From positions 62,001 to 126,000 of the forward strand of contig NZ_JBNGOP010000014.1 in assembly GCF_050589625.1 (NCBI RefSeq): a stretch of DNA of 64,000 nucleotides, read 5' to 3'. This document shows positions 25,982-35,652 of the stretch, one piece after another; position 1 is the first letter of the stretch; every line of letters starts with the position of its first letter. The notes beneath the pieces are model-generated. The model searched no databases and was not told the origin of the DNA. It saw nothing but the letters and a program-made list of their open reading frames with translations. This DNA comes from Pelagihabitans sp947500445. GTDB taxonomy: Bacteria; Bacteroidota; Bacteroidia; Flavobacteriales; Flavobacteriaceae. The position numbers and the translations under genes are program-made.

Positions 25982-26869
25982 ATGAACAATATCGCCGTAA
26001 TAGGTGCCGGCACCATGGGGAACGGTATCGCCCATGTATTTGCACAAAATGGTTTTTCCGTTAGTTTGATAGATATCTCCCAAGCTTCTTTGGATAAAGG
26101 AATGGGGACGATCACCAGAAATTTGGACCGCTTGTTACAAAAGGAAAAAATTACGGAAACGATAAAATCCGACACCTTAAAGAACATACATACCTTTACC
26201 GCCTTGGAGCAAGGCGTAGCTAAGACGGAACTGGTCGTAGAGGCCGCTTCGGAAAACCTGGCCGTAAAATTGGAAATCTTCAAACAACTGGACCAGCTGT
26301 GCAATCCCGATTGTATTTTGGCTACGAACACTTCTTCCATTTCCATTACCCAGATCGCCGCGGTGACATCGCGGGCAGAAAAGGTTATCGGCATGCATTT
26401 TATGAACCCCGTTCCCATTATGCAACTGGTAGAGATCATTCGTGGTTACAATACCTCCGATGCAACGACGGGCACCGTTATGGAGCTTTCTAAAAAGCTG
26501 GGGAAAACACCGACCGAAGTAAACGATTATCCCGGATTTGTGGCCAATCGGATTTTAATGCCGATGATCAACGAAGCCATTGAAACCTTGTACAACGGGG
26601 TCGGTGGCGTAACGGAAATCGACACTGTTATGAAACTTGGTATGGCGCATCCGATGGGACCGTTGCAACTGGCCGATTTTATCGGTTTGGACGTTTGCCT
26701 TTCCATTTTAAACGTTTTGTACGATGGTTTTAAACGCCCCAAATACGCACCCTGCCCGCTTTTGGTGAATATGGTGAATGCCGGGAAATTAGGGGTGAAA
26801 TCTGGAGAGGGGTTCTATGATTACTCCCAAAGCCGGAAAGCCGAAACGGTATCCCAAAGCTTTCTATAG
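25982..26869 (+). CDS. 3-hydroxybutyryl-CoA dehydrogenase
   Basis: 295 residues. NAD-binding motif GAGTMGNGIAHVFA near the N-terminus, ATNTSSISITQIA, and the catalytic His in GMHFMNPVPIM. The C-terminal domain has the signature DYPGFVANRILMPMINEAI. It oxidises (S)-3-hydroxyacyl-CoA to acetoacetyl-CoA in fatty-acid or butyrate-type metabolism. It belongs to a co-directional run. Confidence 0.93.
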   Translation: MNNIAVIGAGTMGNGIAHVFAQNGFSVSLIDISQASLDKGMGTITRNLDRLLQKEKITETIKSDTLKNIHTFTALEQGVAKTELVVEAASENLAVKLEIFKQLDQLCNPDCILATNTSSISITQIAAVTSRAEKVIGMHFMNPVPIMQLVEIIRGYNTSDATTGTVMELSKKLGKTPTEVNDYPGFVANRILMPMINEAIETLYNGVGGVTEIDTVMKLGMAHPMGPLQLADFIGLDVCLSILNVLYDGFKRPKYAPCPLLVNMVNAGKLGVKSGEGFYDYSQSRKAETVSQSFL

Positions 26870-26932
26870 CAAGGGATAAATGAACCAGAAATAGCCCCCG
26901 TAGACACTTAAACAACATTAATCGTATCAAAA

Positions 26933-28168
26933 ATGGCCACCGTAAAACCGTTCAAAGCGATCAGACCCTGCGCGGACAAAGTCGTTCATGTGGTCTCCAA
27001 ATCCTATCAAGGCTATAGTAGAAAAGAGCTTAACGCCCAATTGACCTATAATCCATTTTCATTTTTGCACATCATCAATCCGGGTTATAAATACCACAAG
27101 GACGTGAAGGGACCGGAACGATTTCAATTGGTGCTTAATCGTTATTTGGAGTTTTTGGAGGACAATGTTTTTTTAAAGGACGCCAAGGACAGTTTTTACC
27201 TGTATCAAATGGAAAACGGTGCGTTCAGTTGCTGTGGGCTGTTTTGCAGTACCACCGTGGCGGATTACAATGACAACGTCATCAAAAAACACGAGGACAC
27301 GCTTCAACGACGGGAAGCCTTGTTCGCCAATTATCTGAAAACGGTAAAGTTTAATGCGGAACCGGTTCTGATGACCTATGAGGATACTACCGTTATTGCC
27401 AAGATCATTGAACTGGAAAAACAAAAACCGGTTGCGTATCATTTTACCACTACGGATAAAACGACCCATAAACTATGGGTAATCTCCGAAAAAAAGACCG
27501 TAAGCGAATTACAGAACGGTTTTGAAAAAATACCGGCGCTCTATATCGCGGATGGACATCACCGCAGTGCCTCCTCCGCACTGCTGGCCGAAAACTCAAA
27601 AAAGGAGAATCCCTCCCATACCGGTAAGGAACCCTATAATTTTTTTATGAGTTACCTGATACCCGATTCCCAAATTCAGATACATGAGTTCAATCGCATG
27701 GTGAAAGGACTGAACGGCTTGTCCAAGGAAGCGTTTTTGATTCGTTTGGATGCTTTTTTCCGAATCGAAAATCAGGGGAACGTACTGTATAGGCCGTCTA
27801 AAAAACATCACTTTAGCATGTATCTCGATGGGGCCTTCTATTCCCTATACCTTCGAAAGAAGGTTTACCGATTCACCGACGCGTTAAGCCATTTGGACAC
27901 CCAAATATTGTTCAAGACCATTTTGGAACCAATTTTGGGAATAACCGACCTCAGAAAGGACAAACGGATCGCGTACGGGCATGGAAAACACAACATCATA
28001 GAAATGAAGGATGCCATCGACAAGGGACGGTTTACCGTTGGCTTTGGCATGCTACCGGTACGCATGGCCGAAATAAAGGCCATTGCCGACGCAGGGTTGG
28101 TAATGCCCCCAAAAAGCACCTACATCGAGCCGAAATTGCGCAGTGGCCTTGCGATCTACGAACTATAA
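26933..28168 (+). CDS. DUF1015 family protein
   Basis: A 411-residue cytoplasmic protein matching DUF1015: KPFKAIRPCADKVVHVVSKS at the start, LYIADGHHRSASSALL in the middle and the C-terminal GFGMLPVRMAEIKAIADAG. In other bacteria the family often lies near D-3-phosphoglycerate dehydrogenase or serine genes, but here it lies between a hydroxyacyl-CoA dehydrogenase and yggS. No biochemical function is assigned with confidence. Confidence 0.9.
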   Translation: MATVKPFKAIRPCADKVVHVVSKSYQGYSRKELNAQLTYNPFSFLHIINPGYKYHKDVKGPERFQLVLNRYLEFLEDNVFLKDAKDSFYLYQMENGAFSCCGLFCSTTVADYNDNVIKKHEDTLQRREALFANYLKTVKFNAEPVLMTYEDTTVIAKIIELEKQKPVAYHFTTTDKTTHKLWVISEKKTVSELQNGFEKIPALYIADGHHRSASSALLAENSKKENPSHTGKEPYNFFMSYLIPDSQIQIHEFNRMVKGLNGLSKEAFLIRLDAFFRIENQGNVLYRPSKKHHFSMYLDGAFYSLYLRKKVYRFTDALSHLDTQILFKTILEPILGITDLRKDKRIAYGHGKHNIIEMKDAIDKGRFTVGFGMLPVRMAEIKAIADAGLVMPPKSTYIEPKLRSGLAIYEL

Positions 28169-28182
28169 CAAGCTATCCAACT

Positions 28183-28839
28183 ATGTCGATCCAACAAAAT
28201 TTGCTTCGTATTAAAACCGAACTGCCGGAAAACGTAACCCTGGTGGCGGTATCGAAAACCAAACCGGTTTCCGATCTGCAAGAGGCCTACTCCGCCGGCC
28301 AACGGGTTTTTGGCGAGAATAAGATCCAAGAAATGACACAGAAGCACGAAGCCTTGCCAAAGGATATTGCCTGGCACATGATCGGCCATGTACAACGCAA
28401 TAAAGTAAAGTATATGGCCCCTTACGTTAGCCTTGTCCACGGCGTGGACAGTTTGCGGTTGCTAAAGGAAATCAACAAACAAGCCGCAAAACACGAGCGG
28501 ACCATCGATTGTTTGTTACAGGTGCATATTGCCGAGGAAAGCACCAAATTTGGGCTGGACGAAGCAGAACTGCTCGAGTTGATTTCCTCCGACGCCTTGG
28601 CCTCCCTTTCGAACATCAGGATACTAGGGCTTATGGGAATGGCGACCTTTACGGACAATGAGGACCAAGTCCGTAGGGAATTCAAGCACCTAAAAACGCT
28701 TTTCGACCGGGCGGCAACAGTACTGGACGGTTTGGAAATTGTATCGATGGGCATGAGTGGCGATTATAAATTGGCCATTTCCGAAGGGAGTACCATGGTG
28801 CGCATTGGAAGCAGTATCTTTGGCACTCGAAACACATAA
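28183..28839 (+). CDS. YggS family pyridoxal phosphate homeostasis protein
   Basis: 218 residues, a single-domain PLP-binding TIM barrel. The PLP lysine lies in LVAVSKTKPV (about residue 24), followed by FGENKIQEM, WHMIGHVQRNKVKY, and C-terminal SMGMSGDYKLAISEGSTMVR. Members handle PLP homeostasis and lack obvious catalysis. It lies 14 bp after the DUF1015 gene and 23 bp before the exonuclease gene. Confidence 0.95.
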   Translation: MSIQQNLLRIKTELPENVTLVAVSKTKPVSDLQEAYSAGQRVFGENKIQEMTQKHEALPKDIAWHMIGHVQRNKVKYMAPYVSLVHGVDSLRLLKEINKQAAKHERTIDCLLQVHIAEESTKFGLDEAELLELISSDALASLSNIRILGLMGMATFTDNEDQVRREFKHLKTLFDRAATVLDGLEIVSMGMSGDYKLAISEGSTMVRIGSSIFGTRNT

Positions 28840-28862
28840 TATAAAATCAGGATACTTTTTAG

Positions 28863-30236
28863 ATGTACGCCATACTTGATATTGAAACCACGGGAGGAAA
28901 GTTTAACGAAGAGGGAATTACGGAAATCGCCATCCATAAATTCGACGGCCATGAGACGGTGGATCAATTTATCAGTCTGGTAAACCCGGAGAAGCCCATA
29001 CAACCGTTTGTTGTAAACCTTACGGGAATCAACAATAAAATGTTGCGAACGGCCCCAAAATTTCACGAAGTGGCAAAACGCATCGTAGAAATAACGGAGG
29101 GCACCACCTTGGTCGCCCATAACGCCCAGTTCGATTATCGTATTCTACGCACCGAATTCAGAAGATTGGGGTACCAGTTCGAACGCAAGACAATTTGCAC
29201 CGTGGACCTTTCCAAAAAGTTGATCCCGGAAGCCGAATCCCACAGCCTGGGCAAACTCGTACGATCTTTAGGTATTGCGGTCAGCGACCGGCACCGTGCC
29301 AACGGAGATGCCTTGGCGACCCTAGAACTCTTTAAACTTTTACTTGCAAAAGATGTTGATAAAACCATCATTAAAAGTGTATTAAGGACCGAAACGACCG
29401 GGGAGCTCTCACAGCGACAGCTCGATATGGTAGAAAACCTACCATCGGAAACTGGGGTATATTACATGCACAACAAGGATGGGGAAATCATTTACCTAGG
29501 CAAAAGCACGAATATCAGAAAAAGGGTAAACCAACATTTTACCAATGATGGTGGACGTTCTCGAAGATTACAAAAAGAGACCAAAAAGGTAAGTTTCGAA
29601 AAAACCGGAAATGAGCTGATTTCCGTTTTAAAGGAGTATGAGGAACTGAAACGCCACAAGCCCTCCTTTTCCCAGGCAAGGGCAAAACTGTTGTTTTCCC
29701 ATTGCATTTACGAAGAAACCGATACCAAAGGATACCTTGTCCTCAAAATTGCAAAAACAACCCCCAAATCACGGGCGCTGTTGACGTTCAATAGCCGATT
29801 GGGGGCTGAAAACTTTCTGGACACACTGATAAAAAAGAATCGGCTGTGTTTAAAATTAACGGGGAGGTCCGATGCCAGAAAACACTGTTCGGCCTATAGT
29901 GAGGGCAACTGCGATGGTGCCTGTATCGAAAATGAAAGCCCGGAGCATTACAATGCAAAAACCTTAGCGGCCTTGGAGCCGTATTGCCTCGCATCAAAAA
30001 CCATGGCGTTAGTCGATAAAGGTAGGGCAATTGGGGAACGGAGCGCAATTTTGATAAAGAACGGGATCTTTATGGGGTTCGGTTTTTATGGTCTGAACCA
30101 TCAACTAAATAATTTGCATATCTTAGAATCGTTAATTACGCCCATGCGCTCCGATGCCAACACCAAACACATTATCGAATCGTACCTGCGTAAAAAAAGA
30201 AGTCCAAAACAGGTTCAACTGATACCAGCCGAGTGA
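28863..30236 (+). CDS. DnaQ-like exonuclease fused to a GIY-YIG (UvrC N-terminal-like) nuclease
   Basis: 457 residues. Residues 1-165 are a DEDD 3'-5' exonuclease (AILDIETTGG with Asp6/Glu8, TLVAHNAQFDYRIL, and HRANGDALATLELF). A GIY-YIG domain starts near 200 (TGVYYMHNKDGEIIYLGKS), followed by a UvrC/Cho-like region with cysteines in EGNCDGACI. The architecture resembles the mycobacterial/actinobacterial UvrC-like and Cho proteins and suggests DNA repair. Its stop overlaps the next start (GTGA). Confidence 0.9.
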   Translation: MYAILDIETTGGKFNEEGITEIAIHKFDGHETVDQFISLVNPEKPIQPFVVNLTGINNKMLRTAPKFHEVAKRIVEITEGTTLVAHNAQFDYRILRTEFRRLGYQFERKTICTVDLSKKLIPEAESHSLGKLVRSLGIAVSDRHRANGDALATLELFKLLLAKDVDKTIIKSVLRTETTGELSQRQLDMVENLPSETGVYYMHNKDGEIIYLGKSTNIRKRVNQHFTNDGGRSRRLQKETKKVSFEKTGNELISVLKEYEELKRHKPSFSQARAKLLFSHCIYEETDTKGYLVLKIAKTTPKSRALLTFNSRLGAENFLDTLIKKNRLCLKLTGRSDARKHCSAYSEGNCDGACIENESPEHYNAKTLAALEPYCLASKTMALVDKGRAIGERSAILIKNGIFMGFGFYGLNHQLNNLHILESLITPMRSDANTKHIIESYLRKKRSPKQVQLIPAE

Positions 30237-31066
30237 AAGAACGCAAACCGAACGCAAATTGGAGAGGTCGCCTTCATGAAATCATTTATGAAGCGGATAC
30301 GCCCTTGGGCAAAGCTTTTGACCTGTTATTATTTGCATTGATCATCCTAAGCGTTGTTTTGGTAATGCTGGAGAGTGTGAAATCGTTCGATGTAAAATAC
30401 CACAGGCAACTGCTGATTTTTGAATGGATCGTCACCATTTTTTTTACCATCGAATACATTGCCCGTATCGTTGCCATAAAAAAACCATGGAAGTATATCC
30501 TCAGTTTTTATGGCATAATCGACTTTATTTCCACCATTCCGCTGTATATCTCTTATTTTTTCGTCGGGTCACAGGTGTTATTGGCGGTAAGGGCCTTGCG
30601 CCTTTTGCGAATTTTCAGGATCCTAAAATTGGTCAAGTTTCTTGGGGAAGCCTCCCAACTTAAAAAAGCCCTAAAGGCGAGCAGGGCCAAAATTGCGGTA
30701 TTTATTTATACGGTCCTTATTTTGTCCGTCATTATGGGTACGATCATGTATTGGGTGGAAAGTGATGCCTCGGGCTTCACCAGTATCCCTAGGAGCATTT
30801 ACTGGGCCATTGTTACCCTGACCACCGTTGGTTATGGCGATATAGCACCGCAAACGTCCCTAGGCCAATTTATCGCCACAATGGTCATGATCTTAGGGTA
30901 TGGCATCATCGCCGTACCGACGGGCATCGTCACTTCGGAATTTACCAAACAGGGATTGTCGGAAAAAGGCAAAATCCATTTAAATACTCAAAGTTGTCCC
31001 AGTTGCGCGGTGGAAGATCACCGCGACGACGCCACCCATTGTTTTAATTGTGGAAGCAAATTGTAA
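30233..31066 (+). CDS. Voltage-gated-type potassium channel with C-terminal zinc-ribbon
   Basis: 277 residues, starting at GTG 30233 and overlapping the previous stop by 4 bp. Six hydrophobic segments: S1 ~28-46, S2 ~63-81, S3 ~93-110, an Arg-rich S4 (VRALRLLRIFRILKLVKFL), then the S5-pore-S6 with selectivity filter TLTTVGYGDIAP. The last ~30 residues carry CPSC and CFNCG, a predicted zinc ribbon, which is unusual as a channel tail. The stop codon overlaps the miaA start (TAATG). Confidence 0.9.
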   Translation: MKERKPNANWRGRLHEIIYEADTPLGKAFDLLLFALIILSVVLVMLESVKSFDVKYHRQLLIFEWIVTIFFTIEYIARIVAIKKPWKYILSFYGIIDFISTIPLYISYFFVGSQVLLAVRALRLLRIFRILKLVKFLGEASQLKKALKASRAKIAVFIYTVLILSVIMGTIMYWVESDASGFTSIPRSIYWAIVTLTTVGYGDIAPQTSLGQFIATMVMILGYGIIAVPTGIVTSEFTKQGLSEKGKIHLNTQSCPSCAVEDHRDDATHCFNCGSKL

Positions 31067-31989
31067 TGGCTAAAATCCTATTGGCAGTAGTAGGCCCCAC
31101 CGCTATCGGCAAGACCACCTTGGCAATAACCTTGGCACAACATTTTAAAACGGAAATCGTATCCGCGGATTCCCGTCAATTTTACAAAGAAATGCGCATC
31201 GGCACGGCAGTACCGAGCCCTTTGGAACTGAATGCGGCGCCCCATCATTTTATACAGCACAAAGCTATTTTTGAAGAGTACTCGGTAGGCGAATATGAAA
31301 CGGCCGCATTAACGTTGTTGAACTCCCTTTTTAATGCTCATGAGGTAGTCGTCCTAGTGGGTGGCAGTGGCCTATATGTGGATGCCGTGGTGAAGGGACT
31401 CGATTATTTTCCAAAAATAGCCACCGACATTCGACAACAACTCAATCTGGATTTTCAACAGAAGGGAATCGTACATCTGCAACAACAGCTTAAACAATTA
31501 GATCCTACCTATTATAAAAATGTGGATGCCGAAAATCCACATCGGCTGATCCGCGCATTGGAGGTATGTATCGGTAGTGGGCGCCCCTACTCCTCCTTTT
31601 TGAAACGCCCCAAAAAAGAACGCTTCTTTAAGACGGTCACCCTTGGGATTTCCGCGGCGCGAGCGGACATTTACGCACGGATCAATAAAAGAGTGGACCT
31701 TATGATGCAAGAAGGACTTTTGGAGGAGGCCGAACGACTTTACCCCCACCGGAAGCTAAATGCCCTTCAGACCGTTGGCTATCGAGAGCTATTCCAGTAT
31801 TTCGATGGTAATATCGACCTGGAGACCGCAGTTGCCGAAATTAAAAAAAACACCCGCCGTTTTGCCAAAAGACAGCTCACTTGGTACCGAAAACGATCCG
31901 ATGTGCTTTGGATCGATTACAAATACCAAAAGGAACCGATGATAGCGATGCTGGAAGAAAAACTAACCCAAATTTCAAATGAACGTTAA
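31066..31989 (+). CDS. miaA: tRNA dimethylallyltransferase MiaA
   Basis: 307 residues from ATG 31066, which overlaps the preceding stop. It transfers dimethylallyl to A37 of tRNAs reading UNN codons. Walker A VVGPTAIGKTT near the start, SADSRQFYKEMRIGTAVPS, LVGGSGLYVDAV and NALQTVGYRELF all fit the family. It overlaps the gluconokinase gene by 11 bp. Confidence 0.96.
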   Translation: MAKILLAVVGPTAIGKTTLAITLAQHFKTEIVSADSRQFYKEMRIGTAVPSPLELNAAPHHFIQHKAIFEEYSVGEYETAALTLLNSLFNAHEVVVLVGGSGLYVDAVVKGLDYFPKIATDIRQQLNLDFQQKGIVHLQQQLKQLDPTYYKNVDAENPHRLIRALEVCIGSGRPYSSFLKRPKKERFFKTVTLGISAARADIYARINKRVDLMMQEGLLEEAERLYPHRKLNALQTVGYRELFQYFDGNIDLETAVAEIKKNTRRFAKRQLTWYRKRSDVLWIDYKYQKEPMIAMLEEKLTQISNER

Positions 31990-32467
31990 CAAAATCCTTT
32001 TTGTAATGGGCGTGTCGGGCTCCGGAAAATCTACCGTGGGACGCGCGTTGGCAGAAAAACTTCAGATTCCGTTTTTCGATGGCGATGACTACCACCCCGC
32101 TGCCAACGTCACCAAAATGGCAAAAGGCATTCCCCTGGACGATGCCGATCGACATGGCTGGCTGATCGCTTTGAACAAATTGGCGATGAACCATAAAATG
32201 CAAGGCGCTGTCATCGCTTGTTCCGCACTTAAAAAAACCTATCGGAAACTACTGACCGATGGGATGGAACACTATAGCACCTTTGTTTTTTTAGAAGGTT
32301 CGTTCGAAACCATAGAAAAGCGCATGAAAGCACGAAAAGACCATTTTATGCCCACCGACCTGTTACGCTCCCAATTTGACACCTTGGAGCCTCCCTTGGA
32401 TGCGATTACCGTATCTATTTCACAACCTGTTGAAAGCATGGTGGCACAGGTAATGTACTCCATTTAG
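31979..32467 (+). CDS. gntK: Gluconokinase (GntK family)
   Basis: 162 residues. P-loop MGVSGSGKSTVG, FDGDDYHPAANVTKMAKG (gluconate-binding region), DADRHGWL, and ACSALKKTYRKLL match GntK. It phosphorylates gluconate to 6-phosphogluconate. No gluconate transporter or dehydratase is adjacent; it ends the 25-32.5 kb run. Confidence 0.93.
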   Translation: MNVNKILFVMGVSGSGKSTVGRALAEKLQIPFFDGDDYHPAANVTKMAKGIPLDDADRHGWLIALNKLAMNHKMQGAVIACSALKKTYRKLLTDGMEHYSTFVFLEGSFETIEKRMKARKDHFMPTDLLRSQFDTLEPPLDAITVSISQPVESMVAQVMYSI

Positions 32468-32629
32468 CGTATCGTTGCAATTTATCCTTAAATATCTCAA
32501 CAGATAGCGAAGTGGCTTTTTATTTGAGGCCGCTAGGGCCTTGTACTGTTGTAACTAAGCACTTGCAAAAAAAGTAAATGGACGGTTGAATGAATGAGTG
32601 TTAAAGATTCATCGGTAACAAAGCAACAT

Positions 32630-32660
32630 AAAAAAAGCACCTATCATAAATAGATGCTTT
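32630..32660 (-). terminator. Intrinsic terminator of the response regulator operon
   Basis: On the minus strand an 11-bp stem (AAAGCATCTAT / ATAGGTGCTTT, one wobble pair) with a 5-nt loop is followed by a T7 run, 29 bp after the stop of the OmpR-type regulator. Confidence 0.85.
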
Positions 32661-32688
32661 GTATCGTTGGGAATGGTCGTACAACCGT

Positions 32689-33399
32689 TTAGGATTCCGT
32701 TTTTATTACCAAACGAAAGCCTTCTCCGTGGATGTTGAGTATTTCCACAGTGTCGTCCCGTTTTAGATATTTCCGCAATTTTGCGATGTATACATCCATA
32801 CTTCGGGAAGTAAAATAATTGTCGTCCCTCCATATTTTGGTCAACGCCAACTCCCTAGGCATTAAATCGTTCTCATGAAGTGCCAACAAACGCAACAACT
32901 CATTTTCTTTTGGTGAGAGTTTAATGGCCTCTTCTTCCTTATACTTTAAAAAGCGTAGTTTACTGTTCAGGTGAAAACCGCCTATCTGAAACTCGAACTT
33001 TTTGCTATCGGCCAGCGTATTGGACGATTTTCGTTGCAAAATGGCCTTAAGTTTCATCAAAAGTACCTCCGAATCAAAAGGTTTGTTCAAGTAATCATCG
33101 GCCCCTGCCTTATACCCCTTTAACACATCTTCCTTCATTGTTTTTGCCGTTAAAAAAACAATGGGCACGTTTTCGTTTTTTTCCCGGATTTCTTTTGCTA
33201 ATGTAAACCCGTCCTTGTAGGGCATCATAACATCCAAAATACAGACGTCAAAATTGTCCTTTTTGAATTTTTCGAAGCCCTCCATTCCATTTTTCGCCAA
33301 AGTGACGTCAAAATCGTTCATCGAAAGGTAATCTTTCAACACGATTCCAAAATTTGGGTCATCCTCTACTAAAAGTATTTTTTTGTTTACAGTATCCAT
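32689..33399 (-). CDS. OmpR-type response regulator (RprY-like)
   Basis: 236 residues. The receiver has Asp13/Asp14, phospho-Asp56 in CILDVMMP and the Lys in FLTAKT. The C-terminal winged helix (ENELLRLLALHENDLMPREL, TSRSMDVYIAKLRKYLK) is of the OmpR/PhoB class. It lies 7 bp after the kinase gene and is similar in arrangement to the RprX/RprY systems of Bacteroidota. Ends at a strong terminator. Confidence 0.93.
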   Translation of the reverse strand: MDTVNKKILLVEDDPNFGIVLKDYLSMNDFDVTLAKNGMEGFEKFKKDNFDVCILDVMMPYKDGFTLAKEIREKNENVPIVFLTAKTMKEDVLKGYKAGADDYLNKPFDSEVLLMKLKAILQRKSSNTLADSKKFEFQIGGFHLNSKLRFLKYKEEEAIKLSPKENELLRLLALHENDLMPRELALTKIWRDDNYFTSRSMDVYIAKLRKYLKRDDTVEILNIHGEGFRLVIKTES

Positions 33400-33406
33400 A
33401 ATTATT

Positions 33407-34984
33407 CTAGATTAAGGGTAGTTTTAGAAAGAAAGTGCTTCCCTTTCCTTTTTCACTTTCTGCATAGACCTCACCCTGATGATCATCCATTATTTTCTTT
33501 ACATAGGCCAGTCCCAGACCGTGCCCTTTTACATTATGCAAGTCTCCGGTATGTTCCCTATAGAACTTTTCAAAAACCCGCTTGAGAACAGCTTTGCTCA
33601 TACCTGAACCCTGATCCTTTATTTTAACGATAATAAAATTTTTTGCCACTTCGGTGTATACATCAACCTTTGGGGCCTCGGGGGAATATTTTATGGCATT
33701 ATCCAACATGTTAACGAGCACGTTGGTAAAATGCATCTCATTTGCCAACACTTCCGTACGGGTTGCCTCTAAATGTGTTTTCACATATCCACCACGATCC
33801 TGTACGATCAATTCTACGTGTGCAACGGCGTCTATTATAATGTCGTGAACATCTAGTCTATCCTTACTAATGTCCAACTGATTTTTTTCCAGTTTCGAAA
33901 TCCGCAGCACGTTTTCTACCTGTGCGTGCATCCTTTTGTTCTCGTCCCTGATCATTCCCAGGTAACGCATTATCTTTTCCTTGTCATCGATCGTCTTAGG
34001 ATTTCGGATCGCCTCTACCGCCAAATTAATGGTCGCTATCGGGGTTTTGAACTCATGCGTCATATTATTGATAAAATCGGTTTTGATGGCCGAAATCTGT
34101 TTCTGTTTTATCAATTGATAGATTGCTCCCGAATACGATGCCATAATGACCAAAGTAAAAAGCAGGGAGAGCACCGCCATGCCCAATATCTGTTGGATCA
34201 AAAAACCTTTCTTTTTAGGAAAAGTGAGCAATAACGAAAAATCCGTATCCCCATCCTTATCCTCAAAAATGGGCGACTTGTACAAGGTACTGCTCGCAAA
34301 CTTGAATTTTCGGGATTTAACTTTGGTCGGAAGTCCCTTGCTGTATATGCCGTATTCATATTCGACATTTAAGTTTCGTGATTCCAACTCCCGGTTCAAC
34401 AACAGCTCCAATTCTTGTTTGGAGACCCGTTTATGAATGGGGACCGTTTTCGCACTTTCACTGAAAACGTCATCGAATTGCGCTTTTTCGATACTGGAAA
34501 GGGTTCCAATTTTTTCGAGCTTTTCGACCGCATTTAAGCGTATGCCGTTTCCATCGAGATCGTAATCTTCTTTAAAAACAGTTTTTTGCCTTCTGCTGGT
34601 ATAATTGGATATCAGCGTACTGTCTTCATTATTGCCATTGTCAAAGAACGTGGATGCTATATTGTAATTTTCCTCTAAAATACCGTGGGAATAAAACAGT
34701 ATTTCGTTGGAATTGATATCCCTATCGATAAAAAAGATGTTTCTGAGCTTCGTCGATGTAGGTGCTCCCAAACTGTCCTGGGAAAGATAACGGTCGTAGT
34801 AATCACGTCGCTCCCTTTCTTCCACCTTGTCGGTCACCTTCAACAATACCTGCGAAACCGCGTTTGAGAACTGTTCTTCCTTGTCTTCCACGGACTTCTT
34901 TATCCAAAAAACTTGGACAAAAATGATTCCTATGAGCGAAAGGCTCATTAGAATTACCAAAAGAACAAATAACCTTTTGTTCAT
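33407..34984 (-). CDS. Sensor histidine kinase (RprX-like)
   Basis: 525 residues. Membrane helices at ~6-27 and ~262-287 enclose a ~230-residue periplasmic sensor. Cytoplasmic HisKA has the H-box FINNMTHEFKTPIATINLAV (His ~310) and HATPase_c has N (MLDNAIKYS), DQGSGM, VKGHGLGLAYV. It lacks a clear HAMP domain. A perfect TAATTTTG box lies 8 nt before the start, and two 11-bp-spaced GTTAA half-sites sit further upstream, suggesting autoregulation. Confidence 0.93.
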   Translation of the reverse strand: MNKRLFVLLVILMSLSLIGIIFVQVFWIKKSVEDKEEQFSNAVSQVLLKVTDKVEERERRDYYDRYLSQDSLGAPTSTKLRNIFFIDRDINSNEILFYSHGILEENYNIASTFFDNGNNEDSTLISNYTSRRQKTVFKEDYDLDGNGIRLNAVEKLEKIGTLSSIEKAQFDDVFSESAKTVPIHKRVSKQELELLLNRELESRNLNVEYEYGIYSKGLPTKVKSRKFKFASSTLYKSPIFEDKDGDTDFSLLLTFPKKKGFLIQQILGMAVLSLLFTLVIMASYSGAIYQLIKQKQISAIKTDFINNMTHEFKTPIATINLAVEAIRNPKTIDDKEKIMRYLGMIRDENKRMHAQVENVLRISKLEKNQLDISKDRLDVHDIIIDAVAHVELIVQDRGGYVKTHLEATRTEVLANEMHFTNVLVNMLDNAIKYSPEAPKVDVYTEVAKNFIIVKIKDQGSGMSKAVLKRVFEKFYREHTGDLHNVKGHGLGLAYVKKIMDDHQGEVYAESEKGKGSTFFLKLPLI

Positions 34985-34992
34985 CTTTTAAT

Positions 34993-35044
34993 CAAAATTA
35001 AAGATTTAACATTTACCACTTTCTAGGTTTAACCAAACCTTAAC
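34993..35044 (-). promoter_or_regulatory. Kinase promoter: TAATTTTG box and GTTAA-N6-GTTAA repeat
   Basis: The -7 box is at 34993-35000. On the minus strand GTTAA occurs at 35040-35044 and 35029-35033, 11 bp apart, the spacing favoured by OmpR-class regulators. The same region holds the palindromes AGGTTT-AACC-AAACCT (35025-35040) and TTAACA-A4-TGTTAA (35040-35055). Confidence 0.4.
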
Positions 35045-35067
35045 AAAAATGTTAAAATGGAGTGTTT

Positions 35068-35652
35068 TCAGAGGGTCCCAAGTATTTTTTGGTGTATTCC
35101 CAAAACATTGTGAGCCGTTTGTTCTAGATCTAAATTTTCGATAACGTAATCCGCTTTTCGTCTTTTTATTTCGTCGTCCAATTGATGTTCCATACGAGCC
35201 CTTACCTGTCCTTCGGAAATGCTATCCCTCTCCATAACCCTCTGAATTCGAACACTTTCATCTGCAGCTGCCAGAATGGTCGCATCATAAAAAGCCTGCA
35301 TCCCGTTTTCAAAAATAAGTGCGGTTTCCTGTATCACATACTGTGTTTTCTGTTCGGATGCCCATTGTAAAAAATGCTCCCGAACTGCAGGATGTACGAT
35401 AGCATTCAATTTTTCCAGTAGTTCCGCATTTCCAAAAACCTGTTCCGCAATATGTTTTTTGTTTAACCTTTCGTCCAAATAGGCGGCTTCGCCAAACAAG
35501 CCGATAATTGCTCTTTTTACAGTAGCGGAGTCGCGCATCAACTTTTTCGCCTCCCTGTCCGAATCGTAGACGGGCACTCCAAGGTCGGCGAACATTTTCG
35601 CTACGGTGGACTTACCGCTACCAATCCCTCCTGTTAATCCGATCAACTTCAT
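35068..35652 (-). CDS. coaE: Dephospho-CoA kinase
   Basis: 194 residues. P-loop GLTGGIGSGKSTVAKMFADL, then VPVYDSDREAKKLM, and the HPAVREHFLQW segment. It phosphorylates dephospho-CoA, the last step of coenzyme A synthesis. Its start overlaps the YbbR-like gene stop by 4 bp, so they are translationally coupled. Confidence 0.96.
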   Translation of the reverse strand: MKLIGLTGGIGSGKSTVAKMFADLGVPVYDSDREAKKLMRDSATVKRAIIGLFGEAAYLDERLNKKHIAEQVFGNAELLEKLNAIVHPAVREHFLQWASEQKTQYVIQETALIFENGMQAFYDATILAAADESVRIQRVMERDSISEGQVRARMEHQLDDEIKRRKADYVIENLDLEQTAHNVLGIHQKILGTL

